Counted from the first letter of the stretch, positions 25,795-37,230 are shown. The stretch is 64,000 nucleotides of DNA from Agreia sp. Leaf210 (GCF_001421485.1 NZ_LMKK01000003.1:372001-436000), one strand, 5' to 3'. Numbers and translations are program-made. The notes: generated by a model not told the origin, from the sequence alone.

Positions 25795-27096
25795 TTGCCG
25801 AAACCCGTCCGGGTCAGACAAAGGAATTCGATTCTCATCAGCTCGTTACGCACCTCTTCGTCCATCGCACCGCGACACGGTCGCCTCGGCAACCGCTCCA
25901 GCTTCTGGGCCGTCATGCGGGTTGTTGCGATCACGGCCGCGGTTGCTGTCGTGAGCTCGGTATCGATCGTCGCGATCGCCGTCAACGGACTCGCATCCAC
26001 CGTGCAGGCGAACACCGTCGCTCTGAGCAACGAAGTCGACGTGCCGCAGCTCGTGGATGTAGGGGCTATCGAGGGCGGCGTCAACGTTCTCGTCGTGGGC
26101 AGCGACACGCGCATCAATCAGCTCTCGACAGAGGGCGACGACACCGAGGGTGCGCGTAACGACGTCACCATGCTTCTGCACATCAGTCAGGATCATCAGA
26201 ACGTCAGCGTCATCAGTTTTCCGCGCGACACGATGGTCGACATGGCGAAGTGCACCGATCCCGACACGGGCGAGGTGTACGGCGCGACGTCGTACCAGCA
26301 ACTCAACACCGCTCTCGGGCGTGGCGGGCAGCGAGGTGGCCTCGGTTGCGTCGTCGCGACCGTCGAACAGATCACGGGTCTGAAGATTCCCTACGCGGGT
26401 GTCATCTCTTTCGACGGCGTGGCCGCGATGACGTCGGTGATCGGGGGCGTCGATGTCTGTATCTCCAAGCCGATCGACGATCCTTACAGCAATCTGCATC
26501 TGGGTGCGGGCAACCAGACTCTGTCCGGTGAAGACGCGCTTGCGTTCCTCCGCACGCGTGAGGGCGTCGGCGACGGCAGCGACCTCGCGCGAATCAGTTC
26601 TCAGCAGGTCTATCTCTCCGCCCTCGTCCGCAAGATACTCTCGGACGGCACCCTCACCAACCCGGTCACGCTCTACGGTCTCGCCAACGCGGCACTCAGC
26701 AACATGTTCCTGTCGACGGAACTCGGCAAAGTCGATTCGATGGTCTCGATCGCGAAGGCTCTGCAGGGCGTGCAGCTCGATAAGGTCGCGTTCCTCCGGT
26801 ATCCGGTCAGCGGCGATCCCGACGATCCGAACCGCGTGGTCGTGAACGAGGCAGACTCCGACATTCTCAACGCGGCGCTGGCATCCGACACCCCCCTCGA
26901 CCTCAGCCAGGTGGGCACGGCCGACTCGGCGACGTCGGCAGACGGAACGGGCGATGCGCCGGCTACAGACGCGGCTCCCGCTCCCGCTCCAGACCCCGCC
27001 GCGACGACGGCTCCGGATGCGGGTGGTGCCACCGTTCTGCCGGATTCCTTCACCGGCCAGACGGCGGCGAAGGTCACCTGCTCCGTCGGCAACTGA
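25795..27096 (+). CDS. LytR-CpsA-Psr (LCP) family cell-wall glycopolymer ligase
   Basis: 433 residues. A cytoplasmic N-terminal tail and one membrane helix (about 38-62) lead to the extracellular LCP domain (about 95-265). Key residues are seen: VVGSDTR, the Arg/Asp pair in ISFPRDTMVDM, and the Arg cluster in FLRTREGVGDGSDLARISSQQ that binds the polyprenyl diphosphate head group. LCP enzymes attach teichoic-acid-like or other glycopolymers to peptidoglycan. The C-terminal 60 residues are an Ala/Pro/Asp low-complexity tail. TTG is the most upstream plausible start; ATG at 25912 just before the helix is an alternative. Confidence 0.88.
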   Translation: MPKPVRVRQRNSILISSLRTSSSIAPRHGRLGNRSSFWAVMRVVAITAAVAVVSSVSIVAIAVNGLASTVQANTVALSNEVDVPQLVDVGAIEGGVNVLVVGSDTRINQLSTEGDDTEGARNDVTMLLHISQDHQNVSVISFPRDTMVDMAKCTDPDTGEVYGATSYQQLNTALGRGGQRGGLGCVVATVEQITGLKIPYAGVISFDGVAAMTSVIGGVDVCISKPIDDPYSNLHLGAGNQTLSGEDALAFLRTREGVGDGSDLARISSQQVYLSALVRKILSDGTLTNPVTLYGLANAALSNMFLSTELGKVDSMVSIAKALQGVQLDKVAFLRYPVSGDPDDPNRVVVNEADSDILNAALASDTPLDLSQVGTADSATSADGTGDAPATDAAPAPAPDPAATTAPDAGGATVLPDSFTGQTAAKVTCSVGN

Positions 27097-27128
27097 TCCC
27101 ACTGTCGGGTCGACACCGCTTCGATCAA

Positions 27129-27134
27129 TAGACT
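27129..27134 (+). promoter_or_regulatory. -10 box of leaderless proS
   Basis: TAGACT ends 7 bases before the GTG at 27142, and only one base before the alternative in-frame GTG at 27136. Confidence 0.55.
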
Positions 27135-27141
27135 GGTGAGC

Positions 27142-28905
27142 GTGTCAGTTCGCCTCAGCAACTATTTCCTCCGTACCCTCCGCGAAGATCCCTCCGATGC
27201 AGAGGTGGCGAGCCATCGCCTCCTCGTGCGCGGCGGCTACATCCGTCGGCAGGCCCCGGGCATCTTCGCGTGGCTGCCGATCGGCCTGCGCGTCAAGGCC
27301 CGGATCGAGAACATCATCCGCGAGGAGATGACGGCTGCGGGCGCACACGAGGTGCACTTTCCCGCCCTTCTGCCCAAGGAGCCCTACGAGGTCACGGGGC
27401 GCTACACCGAGTACGGCGACGGGATGTTCAGGCTCAGCGATCGCCACGAGGCCGACTACGTCCTGGCACCGACCCACGAGGAGGTCTTCACCCTTCTCGT
27501 CAAAGACCTGGTGAACAGCTACAAGGATCTGCCCCTGTCGATCTATCAGATCCAGGACAAGTACCGCGATGAGGCTCGGCCCCGCGCCGGTCTGCTGCGA
27601 GGCCGCGAATTTACGATGAAGGACGCGTACTCGTTCGACGTCACCGACGAGGGTCTCGAGGCCTCCTACCAAGCGCAGCGCGCGGCGTACGAGCGCATCT
27701 TCACGCGCCTCGGACTCGAATACGTCATCGTCAAGGCGGATGCCGGCGCGATGGGCGGCTCGAAGAGCGAGGAGTTCCTCCACCCGACTCCGATCGGCGA
27801 GGACACCTTCGTGCGCAGCGCCGGGGGATACGCGGCGAACGTCGAGGCCTTCACGACGACGCCGCCCGTGCCGCGCTCCTACGACGGGCTCACCCCGCCC
27901 GACGTGCACGACACCCCCGATACCCCCACGATCCAGACTCTGGTCGACCTGGCCAACGCCAACCATCCCCGGCCGGACGGCCGTTCGTGGACCGCGGCCG
28001 ACACGCTGAAGAACGTCGTCTTGGCGCTCCGCAACCTCGACGGCACCCGCGAGCTCGTCGTCATCGGCCTCCCGGGCGATCGAGAGGTCGATCTCAAGCG
28101 CGCCGAGGTCGCCTTCGCGCCGGCCGAGGTCGAGGCCGCCATCGAGAAGGATTTCGTGGCCAATCCCGGCCTTGTCAAGGGCTACATCGGCCCGTGGTCG
28201 GCGGAAGGTCCCGTTCTCGGAACGACCGGTTCGACCGGCATCCGCTATCTGCTCGACCCGCGTGTCTCCGACGGCAGCGGCTGGATCACGGGCTCGAACC
28301 AGCATGGACGTCACGTGTTCGGCCTGGTCGCGGGTCGTGATTTCGGCTCCGACGGGGTCGTCGAGGTCGCTCAGGTTCTCGCCGGCGACGAGGCCCCCGA
28401 TGGCTCCGGCCCCGTCGAGCTCGCCCGCGGCATGGAGATCGGCCACGTGTTCCAACTCGGCCGCAAATACGCGGAGGCCCTCGGACTGAAGGTGCAGGAC
28501 GAGAACGGCAAGCTCGCCACTGTCACGATGGGGTCGTACGGCATCGGTGTGACCCGCATCCTCGCGATCATCGCCGAGCTGAACAACGACGACAAGGGTC
28601 TCATCTGGCCGAAGGCTGTTGCTCCGTTCGATGTGCACGTCGTGGCCACGGGACGAGACGCAGCCGTCTACGAGACAGCCGAGACGATCGTCGAGGCGAT
28701 CGAGGCATCCGGGCTCGAGGTGCTCTACGACGACCGCCCGAAGGTGTCGCCCGGCGTCAAGTTCGGCGACGCCGAACTGCTGGGTGTACCGACGATCGTG
28801 ATCGTCGGCCGTGGCGCCGTCGACGGGGTCGTCGAGCTCTGGGATCGCGCATCCGGCGAACGTGTCGAGGTGCCCATCACGGAACTGGTGCCGCGCCTTC
28901 GCTGA
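27142..28905 (+). CDS. proS: proline--tRNA ligase
   Basis: Class II aminoacyl-tRNA synthetase charging tRNA-Pro; 587 residues, the bacterial form with an inserted editing domain (about 225-400). Motif 2 is seen in [26 protein letters not shown] and motif 3 in [13 protein letters not shown]; the C-terminal anticodon-binding domain starts at about 480 ([12 protein letters not shown]). The start is set by the leaderless promoter; the GTG at 27136 would add two residues. No rimP gene is seen between it and nusA. Confidence 0.95.
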   Translation: MSVRLSNYFLRTLREDPSDAEVASHRLLVRGGYIRRQAPGIFAWLPIGLRVKARIENIIREEMTAAGAHEVHFPALLPKEPYEVTGRYTEYGDGMFRLSDRHEADYVLAPTHEEVFTLLVKDLVNSYKDLPLSIYQIQDKYRDEARPRAGLLRGREFTMKDAYSFDVTDEGLEASYQAQRAAYERIFTRLGLEYVIVKADAGAMGGSKSEEFLHPTPIGEDTFVRSAGGYAANVEAFTTTPPVPRSYDGLTPPDVHDTPDTPTIQTLVDLANANHPRPDGRSWTAADTLKNVVLALRNLDGTRELVVIGLPGDREVDLKRAEVAFAPAEVEAAIEKDFVANPGLVKGYIGPWSAEGPVLGTTGSTGIRYLLDPRVSDGSGWITGSNQHGRHVFGLVAGRDFGSDGVVEVAQVLAGDEAPDGSGPVELARGMEIGHVFQLGRKYAEALGLKVQDENGKLATVTMGSYGIGVTRILAIIAELNNDDKGLIWPKAVAPFDVHVVATGRDAAVYETAETIVEAIEASGLEVLYDDRPKVSPGVKFGDAELLGVPTIVIVGRGAVDGVVELWDRASGERVEVPITELVPRLR

Positions 28906-28941
28906 TTTGCGTGCGCGGTACCGCGGAGTCGCTTCGTCGGG

Positions 28942-28947
28942 TAAATT
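28942..28947 (+). promoter_or_regulatory. -10 box of nusA operon
   Basis: TAAATT 70 bases before the nusA ATG. The resulting leader of about 60 bases ends in the strong ribosome site AGAAGGAGG, 8 bases before the start, unlike the leaderless genes around it. Confidence 0.45.
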
Positions 28948-29016
28948 GATCTGTTGGACCTGACGCCATCCGCGTCGGGGGACCACGAATTTAATACAGA
29001 AGAAGGAGGCCGGGTT

Positions 29017-30036
29017 ATGGACATCGACCTCAGCGTGCTCAGGCTCTTGGAGCGCGAGCGGGAGATCCCGTTCGACGAACTGGTAGAGATCATCGAACAG
29101 GCGATCCTGACCGCCTACATCAAGCACACGACGCCGGTTCTGCCGGTCGACGCACCGAAAGACACGCCGGCGCCCGTGGCTCCGAATGCGCGCGTGCACC
29201 TCGACCGCAAGAGCGGACACGTGAGCATCTACGTGCCCGAACTCGATGACGACGGTGCCGTGATCGGCGAGAGCGAAGACAGCCCGAGCGACTTCGGTCG
29301 TATCGGAGCCTTCGCGGCGAAGCAGGTCATCAACCAGCGTCTTCGCGACATCGCAGACGACGCTGTTCTGGGAGAGTTCAAGGGACGCGAGGGCGACATC
29401 GTCGCCGGAATCATCCAGCAGGGCCCCAACCCCCGCATGATCCACGTCGACCTCGGAACGATCGAGGCCATCCTCCCTCCGGAGGAGCAGGTGCCGGGCG
29501 AGGACTACTCTCACGGCTCGCGTATCCGCGTCTACGTGACGAGCGTGTCGAAGGGAACCAAGGGTCCTTCGATCACGGTCTCCCGCACGCACCCCTCGCT
29601 CGTGCGCAAGCTGTTCGCGCTCGAGGTTCCCGAGATCGCATCGGGCGCTGTAGAGATCGTGTCGCTCGCACGCGAGGCCGGCCACCGCACTAAGATCGCC
29701 GTTCGCGCCACCGAGCCGGGAATCAATGCCAAGGGCGCCTGCATCGGCGAGCTGGGCCAGCGGGTTCGTGCCGTGACGAGCGAGCTCGGTAACGAGAAGA
29801 TCGACATCGTCGACTTCTCGACCGATCTGCCCACGTTCGTCGCCAACGCGCTGTCACCGGCGAAAGTGTCGAGCGCGTTCGTGATCGACGAATCGCTGAA
29901 GGCCGTCCGCGCGCTCGTTCCCGACTACCAGCTCTCGCTGGCCATCGGCAAGGAGGGGCAGAACGCCCGCCTCGCCGCGAAGCTCACCGGTGCGAAGATC
30001 GACATCCAGCCCGATTCGGTGATGGACGAGGCCTGA
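29017..30036 (+). CDS. nusA: transcription termination/antitermination protein NusA
   Basis: 339 residues binding RNA polymerase and RNA. An N-terminal polymerase-binding domain (1-110) is followed by an S1 domain (about 125-195, GDIVAGIIQQG) and two KH domains (about 200-335, AGHRTKIAVRA, GACIGELGQRVRAV, LAIGKEGQNARLAAKLTG). The acidic C-terminal repeats of enterobacterial NusA are absent, as normal in actinobacteria. ATG at 29017 is preceded by AGAAGGAGG; the longer frame from 28954 is not needed. First gene of nusA-ylxR-infB-rbfA. Confidence 0.95.
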   Translation: MDIDLSVLRLLEREREIPFDELVEIIEQAILTAYIKHTTPVLPVDAPKDTPAPVAPNARVHLDRKSGHVSIYVPELDDDGAVIGESEDSPSDFGRIGAFAAKQVINQRLRDIADDAVLGEFKGREGDIVAGIIQQGPNPRMIHVDLGTIEAILPPEEQVPGEDYSHGSRIRVYVTSVSKGTKGPSITVSRTHPSLVRKLFALEVPEIASGAVEIVSLAREAGHRTKIAVRATEPGINAKGACIGELGQRVRAVTSELGNEKIDIVDFSTDLPTFVANALSPAKVSSAFVIDESLKAVRALVPDYQLSLAIGKEGQNARLAAKLTGAKIDIQPDSVMDEA

Positions 30037-30076
30037 CGCCGCGTCACCACGGGGATCGATTCGGGGGAGGTGTAGT

Positions 30077-30394
30077 ATGGAACCCGTAAGAACGTGCGTC
30101 GGTTGCCGCGCGCGCGCCGATCGATCCTCTCTTCTGAGGGTCGTCGCCCGGAATCCAGTCGTGGTCGTCGATGAGACGGCCGTTCTGCCCGGTCGGGGCG
30201 CGTGGGTGCATCCCCGCATCGAGTGCGTCGAAAAGGCGCAGACGCGCAAGGCTTTCGGCCGGGCGCTGCGCATCAAGACCGCACTCGACACGTCCTCCGT
30301 TCTCGATTTTCTCGAGCGGCAGGCGACTCATCCATCAATCCGCAGACATTCAGTTTCTAAAGAACAGGCTGAAACGTACATCGTGACCAACTAA
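30077..30394 (+). CDS. ylxR: YlxR family RNA-binding protein
   Basis: 105 residues. The family signature TCVGCR follows the start, and RGAWVHPRIECVEKAQTRKAFGRALR carries the conserved basic surface. YlxR proteins bind nucleic acid, and the Bacillus homologue has been reported to modulate RNase P. Located between nusA and infB as in most bacteria. GGGGGAGG lies about 5 bases before the ATG. The last ten residues (KEQAETYIVTN) are less conserved, and the TAA overlaps the first of several tiny reading frames leading to infB. Confidence 0.9.
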   Translation: MEPVRTCVGCRARADRSSLLRVVARNPVVVVDETAVLPGRGAWVHPRIECVEKAQTRKAFGRALRIKTALDTSSVLDFLERQATHPSIRRHSVSKEQAETYIVTN

Positions 30395-30442
30395 TGAGTG
30401 ACAACTAATGAGCGGCTCCAAATGAGCCCCGCGCACAACTAA
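30394..30442 (+). other. relay of overlapping micro-ORFs between ylxR and infB
   Basis: Three tiny frames follow one another, each start overlapping the previous stop: 30394-30408 (MSDN, start inside the ylxR TAA as TAATG), 30408-30425 (MSGSK, again TAATG) and 30422-30442 (MSPAHN, via ATGA). The last TAA overlaps the ATG at 30442 of a 67-codon frame that runs through the infB ribosome site and out of frame into infB (to 30645). The CAACTAATG core occurs three times (30388, 30402, 30436). No individual ribosome-binding sites are visible, so reinitiation would be the way to translate them. Function is unknown; a role in controlling infB is an inference. Confidence 0.6.
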
Positions 30443-30444
30443 TG

Positions 30445-30475
30445 GTCTGCCCCTGTTTGGGAGCGGATCCCAGAC
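30445..30475 (+). promoter_or_regulatory. alternative hairpins next to infB ribosome-binding site
   Basis: TGGGA (30458-30462) can pair with TCCCA (30468-30472) around GCGGA. Alternatively GTCTG (30445-30449) can pair with CAGAC (30471-30475). The two pairings share bases 30471-30472 and so exclude each other. The infB Shine-Dalgarno AGGAG begins at 30476. Confidence 0.35.
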
Positions 30476-30484
30476 AGGAGAATT

Positions 30485-33298
<2,814 letters not shown>

Positions 33299-33344
33299 TC
33301 CTCACGGACTTCGATCGCAGCTTCGAAAGAGAACGGAAAGCACC

Positions 33345-33845
33345 ATGGCTGATCCCGCACGCGCCAGAAAAATGGCAGAGCGAATCCAGGTCATCGTCGC
33401 GAAGACGCTCGAGCGGGGGTTGAAAGACCCCCGCCTGGGCTTCGTCACCATCACGGATGTGAGGGTGACGGGCGACCTGCAGCACGCATCGGTCTTCTAC
33501 ACGGTGTACGGCTCAGACGAGGAGCGCGCAGACAGCGCGGCTGCTCTGAAGAGCGCCACGGGAATGCTGCGGAGCGAGGTGGGCAAGAACATCACGGCCC
33601 GCCTCACTCCGAGCCTGGAGTTCATTCCAGACGGCATTCCCGAGAACGCCCAGCTGATCGACGGTCTCCTGGCCGAAGCGCAGCAGCGAGACGCCGAGAC
33701 CCTGCGGCTCGCTCGCGAGGCTCAGTACGCCGGCGACGCCGATCCGTACATCAAGCCGCGCGAACTGGGCGACGACGAGCTCGACGAGCTCGACGACGAA
33801 GACGACGACAACGACAACGAACCGGTGTCGGCTCCTCGTCACTGA
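33345..33845 (+). CDS. rbfA: 30S ribosome-binding factor A
   Basis: 166 residues; helps late 30S maturation. The KH-like core spans about 1-115 (RKMAERIQVIVAKTLERG, LGFVTITDVRVTGDLQHASVFYTV, LTPSLEFIPDG). A C-terminal acidic tail (DDELDELDDEDDDNDNE) is longer than in many homologues. The ATG has GGAAAG about 6 bases upstream. Expected next genes truB and ribF are 4 kb further on; a strong terminator lies 26 bases after the stop. Confidence 0.93.
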   Translation: MADPARARKMAERIQVIVAKTLERGLKDPRLGFVTITDVRVTGDLQHASVFYTVYGSDEERADSAAALKSATGMLRSEVGKNITARLTPSLEFIPDGIPENAQLIDGLLAEAQQRDAETLRLAREAQYAGDADPYIKPRELGDDELDELDDEDDDNDNEPVSAPRH

Positions 33846-33858
33846 CCGCGCTAGCTGG

Positions 33859-34851
33859 TCAAGCGAATTCAGCGGCGACTTCCTCCACACCGAGGAAGTC
33901 GCCGCTTTTCTCTACCCTGTGCACCAGTTCGGTGAGTCGCTCGTTGATCGGTGCCGTCAGTCCTGCCTCGGATGCAGCCCTGACGACGGCTCCGTGCAGG
34001 AAGTCGATCTCGGTGGGCTGGCCCCTCCGGATGCTCTGCAGGGTCGATCCCGGATTCGGCGTGTCGCCCATTCGCGCGGCCATCAGCCTCGGGAGCGCTC
34101 GCCCGATGGAGATCGGCGCGAGCGCGAAGGCCCGCAGCACGGGCTGGCTGAGGCCCTGCAGCGATGCGAACCGGACTCCGGTAGACAAACCGATCCGCAC
34201 GGCCTCGCGCATGCTGGCCGTGACGATGCGTCCGAGCACCGGATGCACGAGCGTCTCCTGGGCAGACAGACCGGTGATGGCGGGCATGGCATTGACCTGG
34301 TTCACGATGAGCTTCGACCATTGCGCGCCGCGGAAGTCGGCCACCAACAACGTCGGCATCGCCGCACCGAGCACGGATGCGATGTGGGCGGCGATATCCC
34401 GCCGGGCAGGATCGTCTGTGCCGATGACGGTGGGTCCCGCAGCGGTCACGTCGATGAGGCCCGGCTTCAGATAGCTCGCGGCATAGATCGCGATCGCCCC
34501 GATGACAGGGGAGTCGGGCAGGAGTTCTTCCGCAAGGCGAACCCCATCGAGTCCGTTCTGCACGATGACGACGGGGATCCCCACCAGGCTCTCGGCATTC
34601 ACCGTGATCGCACCCGCCGCATCCTGTGCCTTGGTGCACACGAACACGAGCTCGGGCGCCGTCTCCAGCACGGCGGATGCCCGGGGCCGGGCCGTGTGCT
34701 CACCCCAGCCACCCGCGATGCGCAGACCGGATGTGCGGATCGTCTGCAGTTGATCGCCGCGCGCCGTGATGGCCACGTCATGTCCCACGCGATCGAGGAG
34801 CGCCGCGATGGTACCCCCGATCGCTCCTGCTCCGATCACGGCGATTCGCAT
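33859..34851 (-). CDS. 2-dehydropantoate 2-reductase family protein (PanE/ApbA-like)
   Basis: 330 residues, NADPH-dependent ketopantoate-reductase fold. N-terminal Rossmann motif MRIAVIGAGAIGG; FVCTKAQD and VIVQNGLDG correspond to the cofactor and substrate loops; the catalytic Lys region appears in GAQWSKLIVNQVNAMPAITG. It may make pantoate for CoA synthesis, but many paralogues in actinobacteria reduce other 2-oxo acids, so the symbol is withheld. Leaderless ATG. Its last coding 50 bases overlap, on the other strand, the perfect terminator hairpin of rbfA. Confidence 0.82.
   Translation of the reverse strand: MRIAVIGAGAIGGTIAALLDRVGHDVAITARGDQLQTIRTSGLRIAGGWGEHTARPRASAVLETAPELVFVCTKAQDAAGAITVNAESLVGIPVVIVQNGLDGVRLAEELLPDSPVIGAIAIYAASYLKPGLIDVTAAGPTVIGTDDPARRDIAAHIASVLGAAMPTLLVADFRGAQWSKLIVNQVNAMPAITGLSAQETLVHPVLGRIVTASMREAVRIGLSTGVRFASLQGLSQPVLRAFALAPISIGRALPRLMAARMGDTPNPGSTLQSIRRGQPTEIDFLHGAVVRAASEAGLTAPINERLTELVHRVEKSGDFLGVEEVAAEFA
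33871..33906 (+). terminator. Rho-independent terminator of the nusA-rbfA operon
   Basis: Perfect 15-bp stem: AGCGGCGACTTCCTC (33871-33885), six-base loop, GAGGAAGTCGCCGCT (33892-33906), then TTTCTCT. It begins 26 bases after the rbfA stop and is oriented for the plus strand. The whole hairpin lies inside the coding sequence of the convergent panE-like gene. Confidence 0.9.
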
Positions 34852-34857
34852 AGGCCT

Positions 34858-34863
34858 AGCCTA
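34858..34863 (-). promoter_or_regulatory. -10 box of leaderless panE-like gene
   Basis: TAGGCT on the minus strand, six bases before the ATG at 34851. Confidence 0.6.
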
Positions 34864-34882
34864 GGCGGCGGGGTGCGCCGAT

Positions 34883-35545
34883 CTAATTCCAGACGTCGCT
34901 GACGAGGGTGTCCAACAGACCTGGAGTCGAGACGTTGGCCTGGCTCACCCGGATGAACACGCCGTCGCGCACGAGCACGGTTTCACCGATCTCGACGTTG
35001 TACTTCGTCTCTGTCTCGGACTTCACGCACGTCTGGCCGGCGGCCTCCTGGGTGCAGCTGAATCCATCGGCGGGCAGCGACTGCAGGTACGGGGCCGAGA
35101 CGCCAGGATCGGCCTGGCCGATCTCGACGGACAGGTTCGTGATGTCGGCCTGCGGGTCTCTCCACACGCACCGGAGTTCGGTTGCGGCGAGCATCGACTC
35201 GAGCAGAGTCGCGCCGCTCGGTGCGGAGGTCGGCGCGATGGATCCGGTCGGCGTGTAGTAGGGCCCGTCCGGGCTTCCGACCACCGACGGATCGTTCAAC
35301 GGCCAGCTGCCGAACGTGGCAGCGAAAGGCGTCGAAGCGATGAGGGATGCGCAGTCGGTCGGGATCGCGTGTGCGGCGGGCTCGGGTGCCGGGGGCGTGG
35401 TCTCGGCCGCGCCCGCTTCGGGGCTGGCCGTGGGCGTGGCTGTGGTGGCTGGCGCGGTCGTGGGCTGGCCGTCGGACGGAGCCCCCGCGCATCCGGTCAG
35501 CACGACCGCGAGAAGGGTGACTGCTACCCCGAGGTGAGCTCTCAT
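34883..35545 (-). CDS. lipoprotein of unknown function
   Basis: 220 residues. Signal peptide with lipobox: MRAHLGVAVTLLAVVLTGC, Cys19 lipidated. A Thr/Pro/Ala/Glu linker (about 25-60) leads to a globular domain of about 155 residues with four cysteines (DCASLI, LRCVWR, FSCTQE, QTCVK) that could form two disulfides. No known enzymatic motif. The domain has the look of the small secreted domains often annotated as DUF3558-like in actinobacteria, but I could not establish a family. ATG has AAGGCGG upstream. Stands alone between panE-like and mutY. Confidence 0.75.
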   Translation of the reverse strand: MRAHLGVAVTLLAVVLTGCAGAPSDGQPTTAPATTATPTASPEAGAAETTPPAPEPAAHAIPTDCASLIASTPFAATFGSWPLNDPSVVGSPDGPYYTPTGSIAPTSAPSGATLLESMLAATELRCVWRDPQADITNLSVEIGQADPGVSAPYLQSLPADGFSCTQEAAGQTCVKSETETKYNVEIGETVLVRDGVFIRVSQANVSTPGLLDTLVSDVWN

Positions 35546-35592
35546 CGTGTTACCGCCTTCTTCTGTCGACCTGCTGGCCAGCATAGGGCCGC

Positions 35593-36513
35593 TCACGAGG
35601 GAAGGGCGAAGCCACCCGGTGTTCGGGCGAGGAGGCCGTCTCGGACGAGACCGTCGACGGCCCGCTCGAGCTGCACGCTGTCGTGCCAGACCGCATCGAC
35701 GGCACCCGTGGACACGCCCTGGGTGGCCTCGCTCGTGCGAAGGAGAGCGAGGACCAGACCACGCACCTGACGGTCGGAGCCCTCGAACCTCTTCTGCACT
35801 TTCTTCTTCGGCCCACCCGTGTCCGGGAAGCCTGCTCGACGCCAGGCGCACAGCGAGCGCACGGGGCAGATATCGCAGCCCGGTCGGCGCGCCGTGCACA
35901 CCACGGCACCGAGTTCCATGATGGCCGCGTTGAACCGACGGGCGTCGTGCTCGTCGTGGGGCAGGAGACGCTCCATGGCCTCGAGATCGCGTCGAGCGCT
36001 GGGAGGTCCCGCGTCGTCGCGTCCTTCGACCGAGCGGGCGATGACGCGGCGGGTATTCGTGTCGACGACCGGATGCCTGTGGCCGTAAGCGAAGACGGCC
36101 ACGGCCCTCGAGGTGTAGTCGCCGATGCCCGGAAGCGCCCTGAGCGCCGCGACGTCGGACGGCACGATGCCCGCGTGTCTTTCGGTGATCGCTACGGCGC
36201 AGGCGTGCAGCCACAGCGCCCGTCGCGGATATCCGAGCGACTGCCATGCACGCACGGCCTCGCCGGGGGAGTCGGCGGCGAGCGCCTCGGGGGTGGGCCA
36301 CCGAGCGAGCCACTCCTCGAGTCGGGGTATGACGCGCGCGACGGGCGTCTGCTGCAGCATGAACTCGCTCACGAGGATGCCCCAGGCGCCGAAGCCTGGA
36401 GCGCGCCAGGGCAGATCGCGCGCCGAATCCTCGAACCATTCGATCAATGAGCGGGCGTAGTCGCTCGTGCCGGACGCTCCTGAGGGGCCGATGGGCGGGG
36501 CGTTCGTCGTCAC
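35593..36513 (-). CDS. mutY: A/G-specific adenine DNA glycosylase
   Basis: Removes adenine mispaired with 8-oxoguanine; 306 residues. The catalytic Glu is in SEFMLQQTPVARV, the helix-hairpin-helix in LPGIGDYTSRAV, the catalytic Asp in PVVDTNTRRV. The 4Fe-4S loop is complete with spacing C-x6-C-x2-C-x5-C (VCTARRPGCDICPVRSLC). The C-terminal 8-oxoG-recognition domain is reduced, consistent with other actinobacterial MutY proteins. GTG start with a leaderless promoter, divergent from a GNAT gene. Confidence 0.92.
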   Translation of the reverse strand: MTTNAPPIGPSGASGTSDYARSLIEWFEDSARDLPWRAPGFGAWGILVSEFMLQQTPVARVIPRLEEWLARWPTPEALAADSPGEAVRAWQSLGYPRRALWLHACAVAITERHAGIVPSDVAALRALPGIGDYTSRAVAVFAYGHRHPVVDTNTRRVIARSVEGRDDAGPPSARRDLEAMERLLPHDEHDARRFNAAIMELGAVVCTARRPGCDICPVRSLCAWRRAGFPDTGGPKKKVQKRFEGSDRQVRGLVLALLRTSEATQGVSTGAVDAVWHDSVQLERAVDGLVRDGLLARTPGGFALPS

Positions 36514-36519
36514 CGTGTC

Positions 36520-36525
36520 AGCCTA
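36520..36525 (-). promoter_or_regulatory. -10 box of leaderless mutY
   Basis: TAGGCT on the minus strand, six bases before the GTG at 36513. Confidence 0.6.
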
Positions 36526-36582
36526 GGCTCACTTCGCGGCCGGATCGTGACGGCACCCGTGAGGTCGTGAGATGCTCGTGGC

Positions 36583-37230
36583 GTGATCGCTGACCTGTGG
36601 CCCCTCCTGAACCTGCGGTTGACGACCGAGCGCGTCGTCCTCCATTCTCCGAACGACGATGAACTCGCCACGCTCGCCGGCATTGCTGCGGAGGGCGTCC
36701 ACGCGCCCGGGGAGCGGCCGTACCTGGTGCCCTGGACAGAAGGGACGCCGGGAGAGCGCGCCGTTCACGTGGTGCAGCAGCATTGGAGGCGGCGCGGCGA
36801 GTGGACTCCGGAGTCGTGGGAGCTCGAACTCGCGGTTTTCGTCGATGGACTGCCCGTGGGAATGGTGGCCTTGCGAGCCCGGGACTTCCGAGTGCGCCGA
36901 GAGGTGAAGACAGAATCGTGGCTCGGAATCGACTACCAGAGACGCGGGCTCGGAACCGAGGCCCGCGCCGCACTGCTGCACCTGGCATTCGCCGAGCTCG
37001 ACGCGCAGAGCGCAGTGAGCGAGGTCTTCCAGGACAATGCGGCCTCCCAGGGCGTGTCTCGACGCCTGGGATATCGAAGAGACGGCATCTCCCGAGATGT
37101 CCGAGACGACGATGTGGTGGTCTCTGATCGCCTTCGCCTCGACAGGACAGAGTGGGCGAGCTCGGCTCGACTGAGCGTCGCGGCGTCGGGCGTGGCTCCG
37201 TGTCTGCCGCTCTTCGGCGTCTCGGGGTGA
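36583..37230 (+). CDS. GNAT family N-acetyltransferase (RimJ/RimL-like)
   Basis: 215 residues. The acetyl-CoA loop is LGIDYQRRGLGTEARAALLHLAF, preceded by LELAVFVDGLPVGMVALRARDF, and DNAASQGVSRRLGYRRDG gives the C-terminal strand and helix of the fold. The N-terminal LTTERVVLHSPNDDE is typical of ribosomal-protein or small-molecule acetyltransferases. Substrate unknown. The GTG start has GATGCT six bases upstream as a weak leaderless -10 box. The last 30 residues are a poorly conserved tail. Confidence 0.82.
   Translation: MIADLWPLLNLRLTTERVVLHSPNDDELATLAGIAAEGVHAPGERPYLVPWTEGTPGERAVHVVQQHWRRRGEWTPESWELELAVFVDGLPVGMVALRARDFRVRREVKTESWLGIDYQRRGLGTEARAALLHLAFAELDAQSAVSEVFQDNAASQGVSRRLGYRRDGISRDVRDDDVVVSDRLRLDRTEWASSARLSVAASGVAPCLPLFGVSG

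Noticed and set aside
28914-28925. CGCGGTACCGCG palindrome after proS
   Set aside because: As RNA it would need a two-base loop and has no T-run; a chance palindrome is likely in GC-rich DNA.
27145-29685. 846-codon minus-strand frame across proS and nusA
   Set aside because: Antisense shadow of two well-identified genes, with no ribosome site, promoter or domain.
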